The notes: a model not told the origin generated them from the letters alone. Positions 47,826 to 57,004 are shown, numbered from the stretch's first letter. The stretch is 64,000 nt of DNA from Brevibacterium sp. JSBI002 (GCF_026013965.1 NZ_CP110341.1:620001-684000), one strand, 5' to 3'. Made by a program: numbers and translations.

Positions 47826-48803
47826 TCAGCGGCGGCGGCCGGGCTGGCGGCGGTTGACCCGCACCACCCGCACCGGGCACACGGCATGCGAGAGCACACC
47901 CTGTGACGTCGACCCGAGGATGGTGGAGACGAATCCGCCGCGGCCACGGGAGCCGATCACCAGGAGGTCGGCGGTGTAGGTGGCCGACACGAGCACCTCG
48001 GTGGCAGGAGCATCGAAGATCGAGAACCGGACCTCGAGATCGGGGAAGTCTCCCTTCAGCGAGTCGGCAGAGGCGGTGAAGGCCTGCGCCGCCTCGTCGT
48101 ACATCCGGATGAGATGTTCTTCGCTGGGCATCCACTCGGGCGAGAGGATGTGCGTGGCGGTGACTCCGACGAGGCGCAGCGGAACACCGTAGATCGCGGC
48201 CTGCGCGGCTGCGGCACGCAGCACCGGGGTGTCGGTCTCGAAGGGATCGACGGCGGCGACGACCTCACCGGAGAAGTCGGGACGCGACCGTCCGTCCGCC
48301 TCGGCGGGGGGATCATCGGTTGTGCGGACGGGATCATCGATGGGCAGGGGAGTCGTCGGCATGATCCGGGTCGGCCACGTGCTCGGGACGACGACGGTGG
48401 GGCACTGCGAATGCGCGGGCATGGCCAGTGCCACGGATCCGAGGAGGCGACCGGCGAACCCGCCGCGACCGCGCGCGCCGACGACAGCGAGGGCGGCGTT
48501 CTTCGAATGCTCGACCATCACTCCGGAGGCGTCACCGGGCACGATCGTCGTCGACACGGGAACGCCGGCCTTGGTGACGGTGCCGGCGGCCGCCTCGGCG
48601 ATGTCTTCGACGGTCTTCTTCACGGCGTCGTCGAAATCGGCGGGGTAGACGATATCGGCCTGGCTCATGTTGACGCCGGGGACGGTGTAGGCGGAGACGA
48701 TGCGGATCTCTGCGGAGGTCTTCTGTGCGTGCGTGATCGCCCACTGCAGGGCGCATTCGGCGTTGTCGGAACCGTCGATGCCGACGATGATCGTGTGGGA
48801 CAT
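47826..48803 (-). CDS. Tandem-domain universal stress protein
   Basis: A 325-residue protein with two UspA domains (about 1-150 and 170-315). Each has an ATP-binding G-x2-G-x9-G(S/T) motif: GARGRGGFAGRLLGS and GSRGRGGFVSTILGST. Such proteins bind ATP and are induced in starvation or hypoxia in Actinobacteria. The first domain begins at once with MSHTIIVGIDGSDN. AACCTGG and CCAGGTT (48833-48852) form an inverted repeat in its upstream region. Confidence 0.93.
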   Translation of the reverse strand: MSHTIIVGIDGSDNAECALQWAITHAQKTSAEIRIVSAYTVPGVNMSQADIVYPADFDDAVKKTVEDIAEAAAGTVTKAGVPVSTTIVPGDASGVMVEHSKNAALAVVGARGRGGFAGRLLGSVALAMPAHSQCPTVVVPSTWPTRIMPTTPLPIDDPVRTTDDPPAEADGRSRPDFSGEVVAAVDPFETDTPVLRAAAAQAAIYGVPLRLVGVTATHILSPEWMPSEEHLIRMYDEAAQAFTASADSLKGDFPDLEVRFSIFDAPATEVLVSATYTADLLVIGSRGRGGFVSTILGSTSQGVLSHAVCPVRVVRVNRRQPGRRR

Positions 48804-48994
48804 ATCGCAAACCTCTGTCTTCAGTGACCGTCAACCTGGGTGAGTCCAGGTTAGTTGTGTCCAGTTTATGGGAAGTGGCGTGAGACTGCCTGGGAAGAAC
48901 CTCAGGCTGACTCGACTAGACTGTTCGGGACCTGTTGTTCCGGGGCATTCCCGGCGATCCATCGGCCCCATCCGGCCACGTGTCCAAGGAGATC

Positions 48995-49405
48995 ATGAAG
49001 GACCAGATCGACGTCTCCGTCCGTCGCAGCCCCAAGTACTCGGTGTTCATGGGCATCGGTGCGGTGCTCGGCATCGCGATCGCTGGAATCCTCGCGATCT
49101 TCGTCGACCCGGCCGATATGCCGATGGGCTATACGGTGGCCAAGGGGATGGGCCTGCTGCTGCTCGTCCTCGGGATCGGCGGACTGTTCCTCGGCGGACT
49201 CGTCGCCCTCATCCTCGACTGGAGGGGACGGAAGAAGGCGAGGGAATTCCGGGTCGATGCGCAGATCGATATGGTCGACGATCCGAAGGAGATCGCACGC
49301 CGCCGCATCGCCGAAGCCCGCGGGGAGGACCCGGATTCCGACGCTGCCGACGACGAGGACGACGCGGAAACCGGACGGGATTCGGCCCCCGGTTCCACAG
49401 TCTGA
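48995..49405 (+). CDS. Conserved two-helix membrane protein upstream of purF
   Basis: A 136-residue protein with two transmembrane helices (about 16-36 and 48-70) and an acidic C-terminal tail. The N-terminus VSVRRSPKYSVFMGIGAVLG and the RVDAQIDMVDDP segment are typical of an actinobacterial family encoded next to purF and of unknown role. AAGGAG lies six bases before the ATG; TAGACT near 48915 may be its promoter. Confidence 0.8.
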   Translation: MKDQIDVSVRRSPKYSVFMGIGAVLGIAIAGILAIFVDPADMPMGYTVAKGMGLLLLVLGIGGLFLGGLVALILDWRGRKKAREFRVDAQIDMVDDPKEIARRRIAEARGEDPDSDAADDEDDAETGRDSAPGSTV

Positions 49406-49449
49406 GCACCGGGTCAGGGCGCCGTTGCGGGTATGAGACAATTTCACTC

Positions 49450-50931
49450 GTGGCAAGAGGAGACGGGCAGCTGACGCACGAAATCGACCCCCAGGACCGC
49501 GGACCGCAGGACGAATGCGGTGTGTTCGGAGTCTGGGCCCCCGGCGAGGAAACCGCCAAACTCACATACTTCGGGCTCTACGCCCTGCAGCACCGCGGAC
49601 AGGAGTCCGCGGGAATCGCTGCCAGCAACGGCAAGCAGATCCTCATCTACCGCGACATGGGCCTGGTCTCCCAGGTGTTCCACGAACGCGATCTCGAGCT
49701 CCTGCAGGGCCATATCGCCGTCGGCCACACCCGGTATTCGACGACCGGATCACCGTCGTTCGAGAACGCTCAGCCCACCCTGGGGCCGACCCCATTCGGC
49801 ACCGTGGCGCTGGCCCACAACGGAAATCTGACGAACTTCGAAGCTCTCGAAGCCATGGCCGATGCCCGCCGCGACCACGCGACGAAAGTCGTCGAGAAGG
49901 CCACGAAGAAGTCGGCCCGCACCCGGCCCTTCCGTGATTCCTCGAATGACACCTCCCTGGTCACCGAGCTCTTCGCGACCGAAGACGGAGAGAACCTCAC
50001 CGAGGCGGCGCTGAGTCTGCTGCCGCATGTCGAAGGCGCGTTCTCGCTGGTCTACATGGACGAGCACACCCTCTACGCCGCGCGTGACCGGCACGGGGTC
50101 CGACCCCTGTCGCTGGGCCGGCTGGAGAACGGCTGGGTCGTGGCCTCGGAGACCGCGGCACTCGACATCGTCGGTGCTAAGTTCGTCCGCGACATCGAAC
50201 CTGGTGAGCTCATCGCCATCGACGAAGACGGTCTGCGTTCGCACCGCTTCGCCGAACCGAGCCAAGCTCGCTGCGTCTTCGAATACGTCTACCTCGCGCG
50301 TCCCGACAGCAAGCTCAACGGCAAGAACGTCCACGCCGCACGGACCCAGATGGGCCGACAGCTGGCCGAGGAGTACCCGGTCGACGCCGACCTCGTCATC
50401 GCCACCCCGGAATCGGGCACCCCGGCGGCCGTCGGCTATGCCGAGGCCTCGGGCATCCCGTTCGGCCAGGGGCTGATGAAGAACGCCTATGTCGGACGCA
50501 CGTTCATCCAGCCGTCACAGACTCTGCGGCAGCTGGGCATCCGCCTCAAGCTCAATCCGATCCGGGAGAACATCGAAGGCCGACGCCTCGTCGTCGTCGA
50601 CGATTCGATCGTGCGCGGAAACACCCAGCGGGCGCTGGTGCGCATGCTGCGGGAGGCCGGAGCGGCAGAGGTCCATGTGCGCATCTCCTCCCCGCCGGTG
50701 AAGTGGCCGTGCTTCTACGGAATCGACTTCGCCACCCGGGCCGAGCTCATCGCCAACGGCCTGACCACGAACGAGATCTGCGGGAACCTCGGCGCGGATT
50801 CTCTGGGCTATATCTCTCTGGACGGCATGATCGCCGCCACCGAGCAGGAGCGCAGCCAGCTGTGCACCGCCTGCTTCTCGGGCGAATACCCGATTCCCGT
50901 CAACAACACCCCCGCCGACAAAGGATGCTGA
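49450..50931 (+). CDS. purF: Amidophosphoribosyltransferase PurF
   Basis: A 493-residue glutamine PRPP amidotransferase, first committed enzyme of purine synthesis. The nucleophile Cys is in DECGVFGVWAPG after a short propeptide (VARGDGQLTHEIDPQDRGPQ), the PRPP loop is VVVDDSIVRGNT, and C-terminal cysteines (CTACFSGEYP) with others suggest an Fe-S cluster, as in the Bacillus enzyme. GTG 49450 matches the N-terminus of actinobacterial PurF by recall. The purM gene follows after one base. Confidence 0.96.
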   Translation: MARGDGQLTHEIDPQDRGPQDECGVFGVWAPGEETAKLTYFGLYALQHRGQESAGIAASNGKQILIYRDMGLVSQVFHERDLELLQGHIAVGHTRYSTTGSPSFENAQPTLGPTPFGTVALAHNGNLTNFEALEAMADARRDHATKVVEKATKKSARTRPFRDSSNDTSLVTELFATEDGENLTEAALSLLPHVEGAFSLVYMDEHTLYAARDRHGVRPLSLGRLENGWVVASETAALDIVGAKFVRDIEPGELIAIDEDGLRSHRFAEPSQARCVFEYVYLARPDSKLNGKNVHAARTQMGRQLAEEYPVDADLVIATPESGTPAAVGYAEASGIPFGQGLMKNAYVGRTFIQPSQTLRQLGIRLKLNPIRENIEGRRLVVVDDSIVRGNTQRALVRMLREAGAAEVHVRISSPPVKWPCFYGIDFATRAELIANGLTTNEICGNLGADSLGYISLDGMIAATEQERSQLCTACFSGEYPIPVNNTPADKGC

Positions 50932-50932
50932 G

Positions 50933-52030
50933 TTGAGTTCCGACGTGAGCCCGAAGTCCACCACCTATGCCGCCGCAGGCGTCGACGTCGAGGCCGGAGA
51001 CCGCGCCGTCGAACTCATGAAGGCCGCGGTCTCGGCCACTCACAACTCCTCGGTCGTCGGTGGAATGGGCGGATTCGCCGGACTCTTCGACGTCTCCGTG
51101 CTCAAGGACTTCGAGCGTCCGCTGCTCGCCTCGTCGACCGATGGAGTGGGCACGAAGGTCGCCATCGCTCAGGCCATGGATAAGCACGACACCATCGGCT
51201 ACGACCTCGTCGGCATGGTCGTCGACGACATCATCGTCTGCGGTGCCCGCCCCCTATTCATGACCGACTACATCGCCTGCGGCAAGGTCGTGGCCGAACG
51301 CATCGCCGATATCGTGCGCGGAATCGCAGACGCCTGCGCCTCGGCCGGTGTCGCACTGGTCGGTGGGGAGACCGCCGAACATCCGGGTCTGCTCGGTGCC
51401 GCTGAGTACGATGTCGCCGGCGCCGCCACCGGCGTCGTCGAGGCCTCGAAGCTGCTCGGACCGGAGAAGGTCAAGGCCGGCGACGTGCTCATCGGTCTGC
51501 CGTCCTCGGGCATCCACTCCAACGGATACTCGCTGGTCCGCCACATCATCGCCGAGGCGGGATGGGGCCTGGATACGCATGTGTCGGAATTCGGGCGCAC
51601 CCTCGGTGAGGAGCTGCTCGTTCCCACTCATGTCTACACCGGCGAGCTCGCCGCTCTCTTCGACGCACTGCCCGACGCGGTGCATTCGGTCTCGCACGTC
51701 ACCGGCGGGGGGCTCTCGGCCAATGTGGCCAGGGTTCTTCCGCAGGGTTTGGTCGCGAAGATGTCGCGTGCCTCGTGGGAGATCCCGGCGGTGTTCTCCG
51801 TGCTCGGCGACCTCGGCGGAGTGCCGCAGGACGACCGGGAACGCACCTGGAACCTCGGCGTCGGCATGGTCCTCGTCGTCGACGCAGCCTCCGTTGACGG
51901 TGTGCTCAAGGCGAGCCCCGGAGCCTGGGTGCTCGGCGAAGTCGCCGCCGATGACGGTTCTCTGGCGACCGATTCCTACTATGTGCAGGGTGCCAAGGGC
52001 GTCGACGGCGGCGCCGCGATCCTGCAGTAG
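50933..52030 (+). CDS. purM: Phosphoribosylformylglycinamidine cyclo-ligase PurM
   Basis: A 365-residue AIR synthetase that converts FGAM to AIR with ATP. Clear motifs are STDGVGTKVAIA, GYDLVGMVVDDIIVCGA, GGETAEHPG and HVTGGGLSANVAR. The TTG start at 50933 has AAGGATG upstream and lies immediately after the purF stop (TGAGTTG), implying coupled translation. A GTG at 50945 is a possible alternative start. Confidence 0.95.
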   Translation: MSSDVSPKSTTYAAAGVDVEAGDRAVELMKAAVSATHNSSVVGGMGGFAGLFDVSVLKDFERPLLASSTDGVGTKVAIAQAMDKHDTIGYDLVGMVVDDIIVCGARPLFMTDYIACGKVVAERIADIVRGIADACASAGVALVGGETAEHPGLLGAAEYDVAGAATGVVEASKLLGPEKVKAGDVLIGLPSSGIHSNGYSLVRHIIAEAGWGLDTHVSEFGRTLGEELLVPTHVYTGELAALFDALPDAVHSVSHVTGGGLSANVARVLPQGLVAKMSRASWEIPAVFSVLGDLGGVPQDDRERTWNLGVGMVLVVDAASVDGVLKASPGAWVLGEVAADDGSLATDSYYVQGAKGVDGGAAILQ

Positions 52031-52080
52031 CTCTCGAGCGGCTCTGCGTTTCGCTGCGGAGCATCCCTCACCCGTACTCT

Positions 52081-52110
52081 CACACCCTCGTGCTCCTGCA
52101 CGGGGGTGTG
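52081..52110 (+). terminator. Terminator of purF-purM
   Basis: CACACCCTCGTG pairs with CACGGGGGTGTG (one wobble) around CTCCTG. Confidence 0.75.
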
Positions 52111-52235
52111 GTGCTTCCGGTGGGTGATGGCCACGGGACGGGAGGAACTGCACGGAACGGTGGGGGATGCGCGCGAGGGCACAGCCGCCTCGGCGAGGGG
52201 ATGTCCCGGCGTAGTGGACCATATGCGGGAACGGC

Positions 52236-52265
52236 AGAGGGCGGGGACCGAAGTCCCCGCCCTCT
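52236..52265. terminator. Terminator downstream of DUF3073 gene
   Basis: AGAGGGCGGGGAC pairs perfectly with GTCCCCGCCCTCT around the tetraloop CGAA. It lies just beyond the stop of the leftward DUF3073 gene and could also stop rightward transcripts. The rest of 52111-52235 holds no gene. Confidence 0.8.
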
Positions 52266-52307
52266 GTGCGTGTCAGATCAGCCGTGTGCGGCTGGACTCA
52301 TCCCAGT

Positions 52308-52517
52308 TCAGCGCTCGTACTCGTCGTCATCGTCGACGTTGTACTTGTCGGCGTAATCCGAGTAGTCGGGTTCATCGTCGTACGGATCGGACGGACCGGA
52401 CTTGCTCGCGTCGGCGCCCAGCTCCTGCTGGAGTCTATTAAGGTCGGTATCCGGGCTGTAGTACTTCAGCTTCCGAGCTACCTTGATCTGTTTTGCCTTT
52501 GCGCGGCCGCGACCCAC
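52308..52517 (-). CDS. DUF3073 protein
   Basis: A 69-residue conserved actinobacterial protein of unknown function. The N-terminus GRGRAKAKQIKVARKLKYYS and an acidic tail ending DDDDEYER are diagnostic. GTG 52517 is chosen because family members begin M-GRGRAKAKQ and GGAGGGGG lies upstream; the frame could extend to a TTG at 52541. Confidence 0.85.
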   Translation of the reverse strand: MGRGRAKAKQIKVARKLKYYSPDTDLNRLQQELGADASKSGPSDPYDDEPDYSDYADKYNVDDDDEYER

Positions 52518-52644
52518 TGGCGTGACCCCCTCCGTCGTCAATGGGGCCGATTGCCCCGGACTAGATCTCTGCTATGCGCTTAAATCCTACCTGTTCATAC
52601 TGGGAAGTTCCATTTTGTGAGTGGACCTTGGATAGGCTGAACCC

Positions 52645-53460
52645 ATGGCCTACCGTCGCGATTATGTCGTCACCCTGCGGATCTTCGAACCTCTTGTGGT
52701 GCATTCCGAATTGCAAGACAGGCAGGTGGAGGACAACCGGTCACGCATCGAGGAGCAGATCTCCCACGACGCTGACAAGCGCTTGATCTCCCTGCCGCCT
52801 TCGCCCGTGGCTGATTCCTTTCGGCGCACTCCGATCTACCTTCCAGCGTCTCAGACCGCGGACGGGGTGGACCGTTTCTGTCCTGCTCAGGAAGACATTC
52901 GTGGATGGGAGGCGCTCGATTCGCTGGCCGAGCACACCTCGAAGGCGACCTTGGACATCGTCGCTCCGAAGTCCGCTCGCCGACGTGCCGCCAGCCGTCG
53001 TGCGGAGTGGCTGCAGGACGCCAAGGACACGCGGATCTTCACCCGCGTCTCTGCCTGGGACGTGCCCCCGTCGTGGTGGCTGTTCTTCTCTCTGACCGAG
53101 GATCAGATCATCACCGAGGAGACCGACGAGGGCCTCCGGGTGCTCATACGTACGGATATCCTGGCCGCCTCGGCGCGCATGGAATGGGCCTCGGAGACGA
53201 TCGCGGACACCTCGAAGGTCGTCGATATGGTCGAGCAGACCTCGGTTCTGGCCGAGTGGATCGACACCTTCGACATGAACTCGGTCCTCGAACTCGACCT
53301 CGGCGGGATGTCCGATGTGCTGTGGCCGAGCGAAGCCGCGGAACTCGTCGACTCGTGGGTCACGGCGCTGAGCAACAACGATTCCGAGTCAGCGGTCGCC
53401 GCCTTCCAGAAGTATGCGGCCGGCTGGGAGCAGCTCAACCTCTACGCCCGCAGCTCCTGA
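52645..53460 (+). CDS. Conserved hypothetical protein
   Basis: A 271-residue soluble protein without a recognised domain. It is rich in Trp and acidic residues, starts MAYRRDYVVTLRIFEPLVVH, and its middle (about 115-190) contains SARRRAASRRAEWLQDAK. TAGGCT ends six bases before the ATG, indicating a leaderless mRNA. Its stop codon touches the first base of the perfect 74-bp palindrome. I cannot assign a function. Confidence 0.65.
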   Translation: MAYRRDYVVTLRIFEPLVVHSELQDRQVEDNRSRIEEQISHDADKRLISLPPSPVADSFRRTPIYLPASQTADGVDRFCPAQEDIRGWEALDSLAEHTSKATLDIVAPKSARRRAASRRAEWLQDAKDTRIFTRVSAWDVPPSWWLFFSLTEDQIITEETDEGLRVLIRTDILAASARMEWASETIADTSKVVDMVEQTSVLAEWIDTFDMNSVLELDLGGMSDVLWPSEAAELVDSWVTALSNNDSESAVAAFQKYAAGWEQLNLYARSS

Positions 53461-53534
53461 CCCTAATTGCTACCTGACGGGGGCTGAGCAACCTGGCGCC
53501 AGGTTGCTCAGCCCCCGTCAGGTAGCAATTAGGG
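53461..53534. repeat. Perfect 74-bp palindrome (palindromic repeat element, copy C)
   Basis: The two 37-base arms are exact reverse complements with no loop, centred on CCTGGCGCCAGG at 53497/53498. It begins directly after a stop codon. The arms contain TGCTACCTGACGGGGG, as do the elements at 14978 and 22793. As RNA it would be a very strong hairpin and could terminate transcription in either direction. TAGGAT at 53538-53543, a possible promoter of the next gene, follows immediately. Confidence 0.95.
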
Positions 53535-53589
53535 CGGATAGGATTGTCTGCGAACGAGCCGCACCCGAGAGGACGAGTCCCGCAAGCGT

Positions 53590-54183
53590 ATGGAAGAGAA
53601 GAAGCGCCGTCTCCTGACGAGCCAGGACCCCGCTGCTCAGGGGCCTGACCCCGCCGGTGCGTCCGATGGCCCCGGCGCCGGTGAGTCCGCGACCGACTTC
53701 GCCAGGTCCGCTGGTACCCCGAAACCCGCGACCCGGGTGAAGCCGCTGTCGAAGGTCTCCATCGGCTGGCGCATCGTCGTTCCCGCCATCGCCTTCGTCA
53801 TCCTCACCTGCGGACAGTTCCTCAACACGAACGACTTCTTCCCGCTCGGATCGCTCACCCAGTACGCCACCGCCAAAGACCTCAACGGCACCGTGAACTC
53901 CACGTGCATCGAAGCACAGTTCCCCGGCGAGGACGAACCGCGGCGCCTCGGGTTCAACGCCGCCACTGTCGGCATCGAACGCGGTGACGTCGAATCCCAG
54001 CTCGACCGGGTCATCGCCCACCCCGAACTCCTGCAGTCGGTGGCCGATTCGTACATCCGGCTGCACCCGGACGAACCGAAGCCCGAAACGATGATCCTCT
54101 GCCGCACCACCACACAGCTGAAGAACGGCCTGGCCGTCGGCGAACCCGAACAGACGACGCTGGCGAAGTGGGAGGTCCGATGA
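53590..54183 (+). CDS. Membrane-anchored protein of HTTM operon
   Basis: A 197-residue protein with a disordered Pro/Ala-rich N-terminus, one transmembrane helix at about 59-78 (WRIVVPAIAFVILTCGQFL) and an extracytoplasmic domain with two cysteines (STCIEAQF and ILCRTTT) that could form a disulfide. Its stop overlaps the ATG of the HTTM gene, so the two probably act together; DUF-type partners of HTTM proteins are common in Actinobacteria. Function unknown. Confidence 0.7.
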   Translation: MEEKKRRLLTSQDPAAQGPDPAGASDGPGAGESATDFARSAGTPKPATRVKPLSKVSIGWRIVVPAIAFVILTCGQFLNTNDFFPLGSLTQYATAKDLNGTVNSTCIEAQFPGEDEPRRLGFNAATVGIERGDVESQLDRVIAHPELLQSVADSYIRLHPDEPKPETMILCRTTTQLKNGLAVGEPEQTTLAKWEVR

Positions 54184-55064
54184 GCAGCATCCCGACCCTG
54201 AGGACCAGCCACACCGAGGCGGCCCCCACGAATCCGTTCCTCCGCTGGTTCATGCCCGAGGTCCCCCTAGCTCGGGTGGCCGTGTTCCGCGTGTTCATCT
54301 ACCTCTTCATCATCATCGATGTGCTCACGATCTCCGGTGACGTCATCGCCCACGGCTGGACGCCCGAGTTCTACCAGCCACTGTGGCTGGCCCGATTCCT
54401 CCATATCCCGGCCGTCAGCGTCCTCGGCGCGCAGATCCTGCTCACCCTCATCATCGTCTTCTCTCTGCTCGCCGCCGCCGGAATCCTCCAGCGCCTCAGC
54501 GGCTGGGCCGTCGCGCTCAGCTTCGGCGCGTGGATGTTCTACACGCAGGGCTACGGTTACGTCGCCCATGATCATATGGCGCTCGTCATCGCCGCCTTCG
54601 TCCTGCCGACGATCGGAACTGCGCGCTTCCGGGACGTCGGCACCGCCTCGGCGCGGGCCGGCTGGGCGCTGCGGATGGTGCAGATCTCCGTCGTCCTCAC
54701 CTACTTCTACTCGGTGCTCATGAAGTGGATCGCCTCAGGCAACATCACCCACTGGGCCAACGGTGCGGTCATCATCTGGGCGCTCATCCGCCGCGGCGCC
54801 GAATGGTCGAAACCGTTCCTCGAGATGCCCGGCCTCCTCATCGCGGCGCAGTGGGCGACACTCGTCTTCGAGTTCCTTTCGCCGGTTGTGCTGTTCCTCA
54901 AGCGCAAGTGGCTGTACGGGGCCGTGGCCTTCTTCTTCCTCTTCCACCTCATGACCTACCTGACGCTGGGCATCCACTTCCTGCCGACCGTCATCTGCTG
55001 GGCGGCGTTCCTGCCCCTGGAGAAGCTCGTGCCGAAGCGCTTCACCAGCACGGGCACCGACTAA
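54180..55064 (+). CDS. HTTM-domain membrane protein
   Basis: A 294-residue polytopic membrane protein with about seven to eight helices, of the HTTM (gamma-carboxylase-related) family. The segments VAVFRVFIYLFIIIDVL near the N-terminus and YFYSVLMKWIASG with THWANG in the middle are typical. The family is related to vitamin-K-dependent carboxylase, but most bacterial members are uncharacterised. Its stop codon overlaps that of the converging LysR gene. Confidence 0.75.
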   Translation: MSSIPTLRTSHTEAAPTNPFLRWFMPEVPLARVAVFRVFIYLFIIIDVLTISGDVIAHGWTPEFYQPLWLARFLHIPAVSVLGAQILLTLIIVFSLLAAAGILQRLSGWAVALSFGAWMFYTQGYGYVAHDHMALVIAAFVLPTIGTARFRDVGTASARAGWALRMVQISVVLTYFYSVLMKWIASGNITHWANGAVIIWALIRRGAEWSKPFLEMPGLLIAAQWATLVFEFLSPVVLFLKRKWLYGAVAFFFLFHLMTYLTLGIHFLPTVICWAAFLPLEKLVPKRFTSTGTD

Positions 55065-55966
55065 TCCGCGGCGTCGTCGACCCGGCTGAGCGCGCTGATC
55101 ACAGCACGCACCGCGACACGTTCGGCCGTGTCCGGACGCATCACGGCTACGATCCAGCGTGTCGTCGTCACCCCCGTCAGCGGCACCAGCGACAGTCCCG
55201 CATCGCGCGGCGTCGTGAACCGGGGAAGGAGCGCGACCTGGTCCGAGGAGGCGACGATCGCTTCGATGAGCCGGTTGTCCCGGATGCGTTGGACGACGTC
55301 GAGGTCGCGACCGGTGAGATGCTCGATCGAGGTGAGGATCGTGTCGAAGGGGTATCCGCGGGGCACTCCCACCCAGCGACAATCGACGACATCGTCCGGG
55401 GTCAGCTCGGCGCGATCGGCAAGCCGATGGCCGATGGCGAGGGCCACGTCGATCGGTTCGCGGGCGAGCGGGACGACGGTGAGTCCGTCGGTACCCAGGG
55501 GGCGTTCGGCGACGAGGCTGTGTGCGACGACGATATCGACATCTCGGGTCAGCCCCGCGAATTCGTGCTCGGCGAGGTCGACATCGTCCATGCGCAGATC
55601 GATGTGCGGGTGGTCCTCCCGCAGCCTGCGCAGCGCATCGGGGAGAAGGTGGGTGAGCGCGCTCGGCAGCCCGGCCAGGGCGATCTCTCCGGCAGCTTCG
55701 CCGAGGTGGCCCTCCCATCGGGCCTGCACCCGGGCAAGCGTGCGGGCCACGTCCCGACCACCGTCGGCAAGCAGTCGTCCCGCGGCTGTGAGCGTGAGTC
55801 CGCGACCGGCGGGTTCGACGAGAGCGTGGCCGATCTCGCTCCCGGCCTGCCTCAGCTGCTGAGAGACGGCCGACGGGGAGCGATGGGTGACATCGGCGAC
55901 GGCGGTGACGCTGCCGTATTCGTCGAACAGGCGCAGCAGCTCGAGATGCTTCGGATCGATGACCAT
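55061..55966 (-). CDS. LysR-family transcriptional regulator
   Basis: A 301-residue LysR protein with an N-terminal winged HTH (about 5-62, LELLRLFDEYGSVTAVADVT) and a C-terminal effector-binding domain. The ATG is preceded by TAGCAT ending six bases upstream (minus strand, 55978-55973), again a leaderless layout. It diverges from an EamA exporter across a 72-bp region with a 9-bp inverted repeat, so it most likely regulates that gene and itself. Confidence 0.9.
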   Translation of the reverse strand: MVIDPKHLELLRLFDEYGSVTAVADVTHRSPSAVSQQLRQAGSEIGHALVEPAGRGLTLTAAGRLLADGGRDVARTLARVQARWEGHLGEAAGEIALAGLPSALTHLLPDALRRLREDHPHIDLRMDDVDLAEHEFAGLTRDVDIVVAHSLVAERPLGTDGLTVVPLAREPIDVALAIGHRLADRAELTPDDVVDCRWVGVPRGYPFDTILTSIEHLTGRDLDVVQRIRDNRLIEAIVASSDQVALLPRFTTPRDAGLSLVPLTGVTTTRWIVAVMRPDTAERVAVRAVISALSRVDDAAD

Positions 55967-55986
55967 GAAGCCATGCTACAGAGTCG

Positions 55987-56013
55987 ATGAAGCACTCTGC
56001 GATTGTGCTTCAT
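55987..56013. promoter_or_regulatory. LysR operator candidate
   Basis: ATGAAGCAC (55987-55995) and GTGCTTCAT (56005-56013) are perfect 9-bp arms with a 9-base centre. It overlaps the expected -35 region of the LysR gene and lies 25 bases before the exporter start. Confidence 0.65.
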
Positions 56014-56038
56014 TGTTCTCGAAGTTGAGAATGGGGCC

Positions 56039-57001
56039 ATGTCATTCAAGCACTGCCTTCTCGCCGCCTCGGTGGCGGTCATGTGGGGACTGAATTTCCT
56101 TGCCATCGATCTCTCTCTGGCGCAGTTTCCGCCCTTCTTCCTCGTCGCTCTGCGCTTCGCCCTGCTCGCGGTCCCCGCGCTGCTCTTCGTCCCGAAGCCC
56201 GACGTCAAAGCGCGGTGGATCGTCGGCTACGGACTCGGCTTCGGACTGCTGCAGTTCCTCTTCCTCTACTGGGCGATGGCCGCCGGCATGCCCGCGGGCC
56301 TCGCGTCCCTCGTCCTCCAAGCCTCGGGCCCCTTCACAGTGCTGCTGGGCATGACATTCCTGCGCGAAATGGTCCGCGGCTCGCAGATGCTCTTCCTCCT
56401 CATCGCGATGGCCGGCCTCGCGGTCGTCGGCTGGCAGCGCTTCGACTCGCACGCGAGCTTCCTGCCCTTCCTCCTCACCCTCGCCGGCGCCTTCGGCTGG
56501 GCGATCGGCAATATCTGTAACCGGCAGGCCCACACCACTGAGCCGATCAAGCTGACGATGTGGATGTCGCTCGTCCCGCCCGTGCCGATGCTCGCCCTCT
56601 CCCTTGCGGTCGAAGGACCCGACCGGGTCGGGGCGTCGTTTTCGGGACTGACCACACCGACAGGGCTGCTCGCGATCGCGGGACTGCTCTACACCGTGGT
56701 CATCGCGACGATCCTCGGTTCGGGCATCTGGTCGTGGCTGATGTCGCGCAACCCCGCCGGAGTCGTCGCCCCCTTCTCGATGCTCGTGCCCGTCGTCGGA
56801 ATGAGCGCGGCGTTCGTCTTCATCGGCGAGCGGGTCACCGTCGGCGAGCTGTGCGGGGCCGTCCTCGTCATCATCGGGGTCCTCGGCGCGGGTCTCAAAG
56901 CTGCGAAAGGTGCGAAGATCCTCGCCGCCGCCGAGGCGGTCGTGCCCGTGAGTGCGCAAACGGAAGAATTCGACGCGGACGATTCCATCAGGGCCAGTTG
57001 A
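56039..57001 (+). CDS. EamA-family exporter (LysR-divergent)
   Basis: A 320-residue ten-helix DMT transporter with two EamA repeats (FLREMVRGSQMLFLLI and FIGERVTVGELCGAVL mark the repeat ends). It starts VMWGLNFLAIDLSLAQFPP, like the YdcZ/RhaT-type amino-acid exporters often paired with LysR regulators. The C-terminal 30 residues are acidic. The divergent LysR and shared operator suggest induction by its substrate. Confidence 0.9.
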   Translation: MSFKHCLLAASVAVMWGLNFLAIDLSLAQFPPFFLVALRFALLAVPALLFVPKPDVKARWIVGYGLGFGLLQFLFLYWAMAAGMPAGLASLVLQASGPFTVLLGMTFLREMVRGSQMLFLLIAMAGLAVVGWQRFDSHASFLPFLLTLAGAFGWAIGNICNRQAHTTEPIKLTMWMSLVPPVPMLALSLAVEGPDRVGASFSGLTTPTGLLAIAGLLYTVVIATILGSGIWSWLMSRNPAGVVAPFSMLVPVVGMSAAFVFIGERVTVGELCGAVLVIIGVLGAGLKAAKGAKILAAAEAVVPVSAQTEEFDADDSIRAS

Positions 57002-57004
57002 CAG

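Noticed and set aside
48868..49449. Upstream extension of the purF frame
   Set aside because: The extension covers another gene and is unrelated to PurF; the GTG at 49450 matches PurF N-termini.
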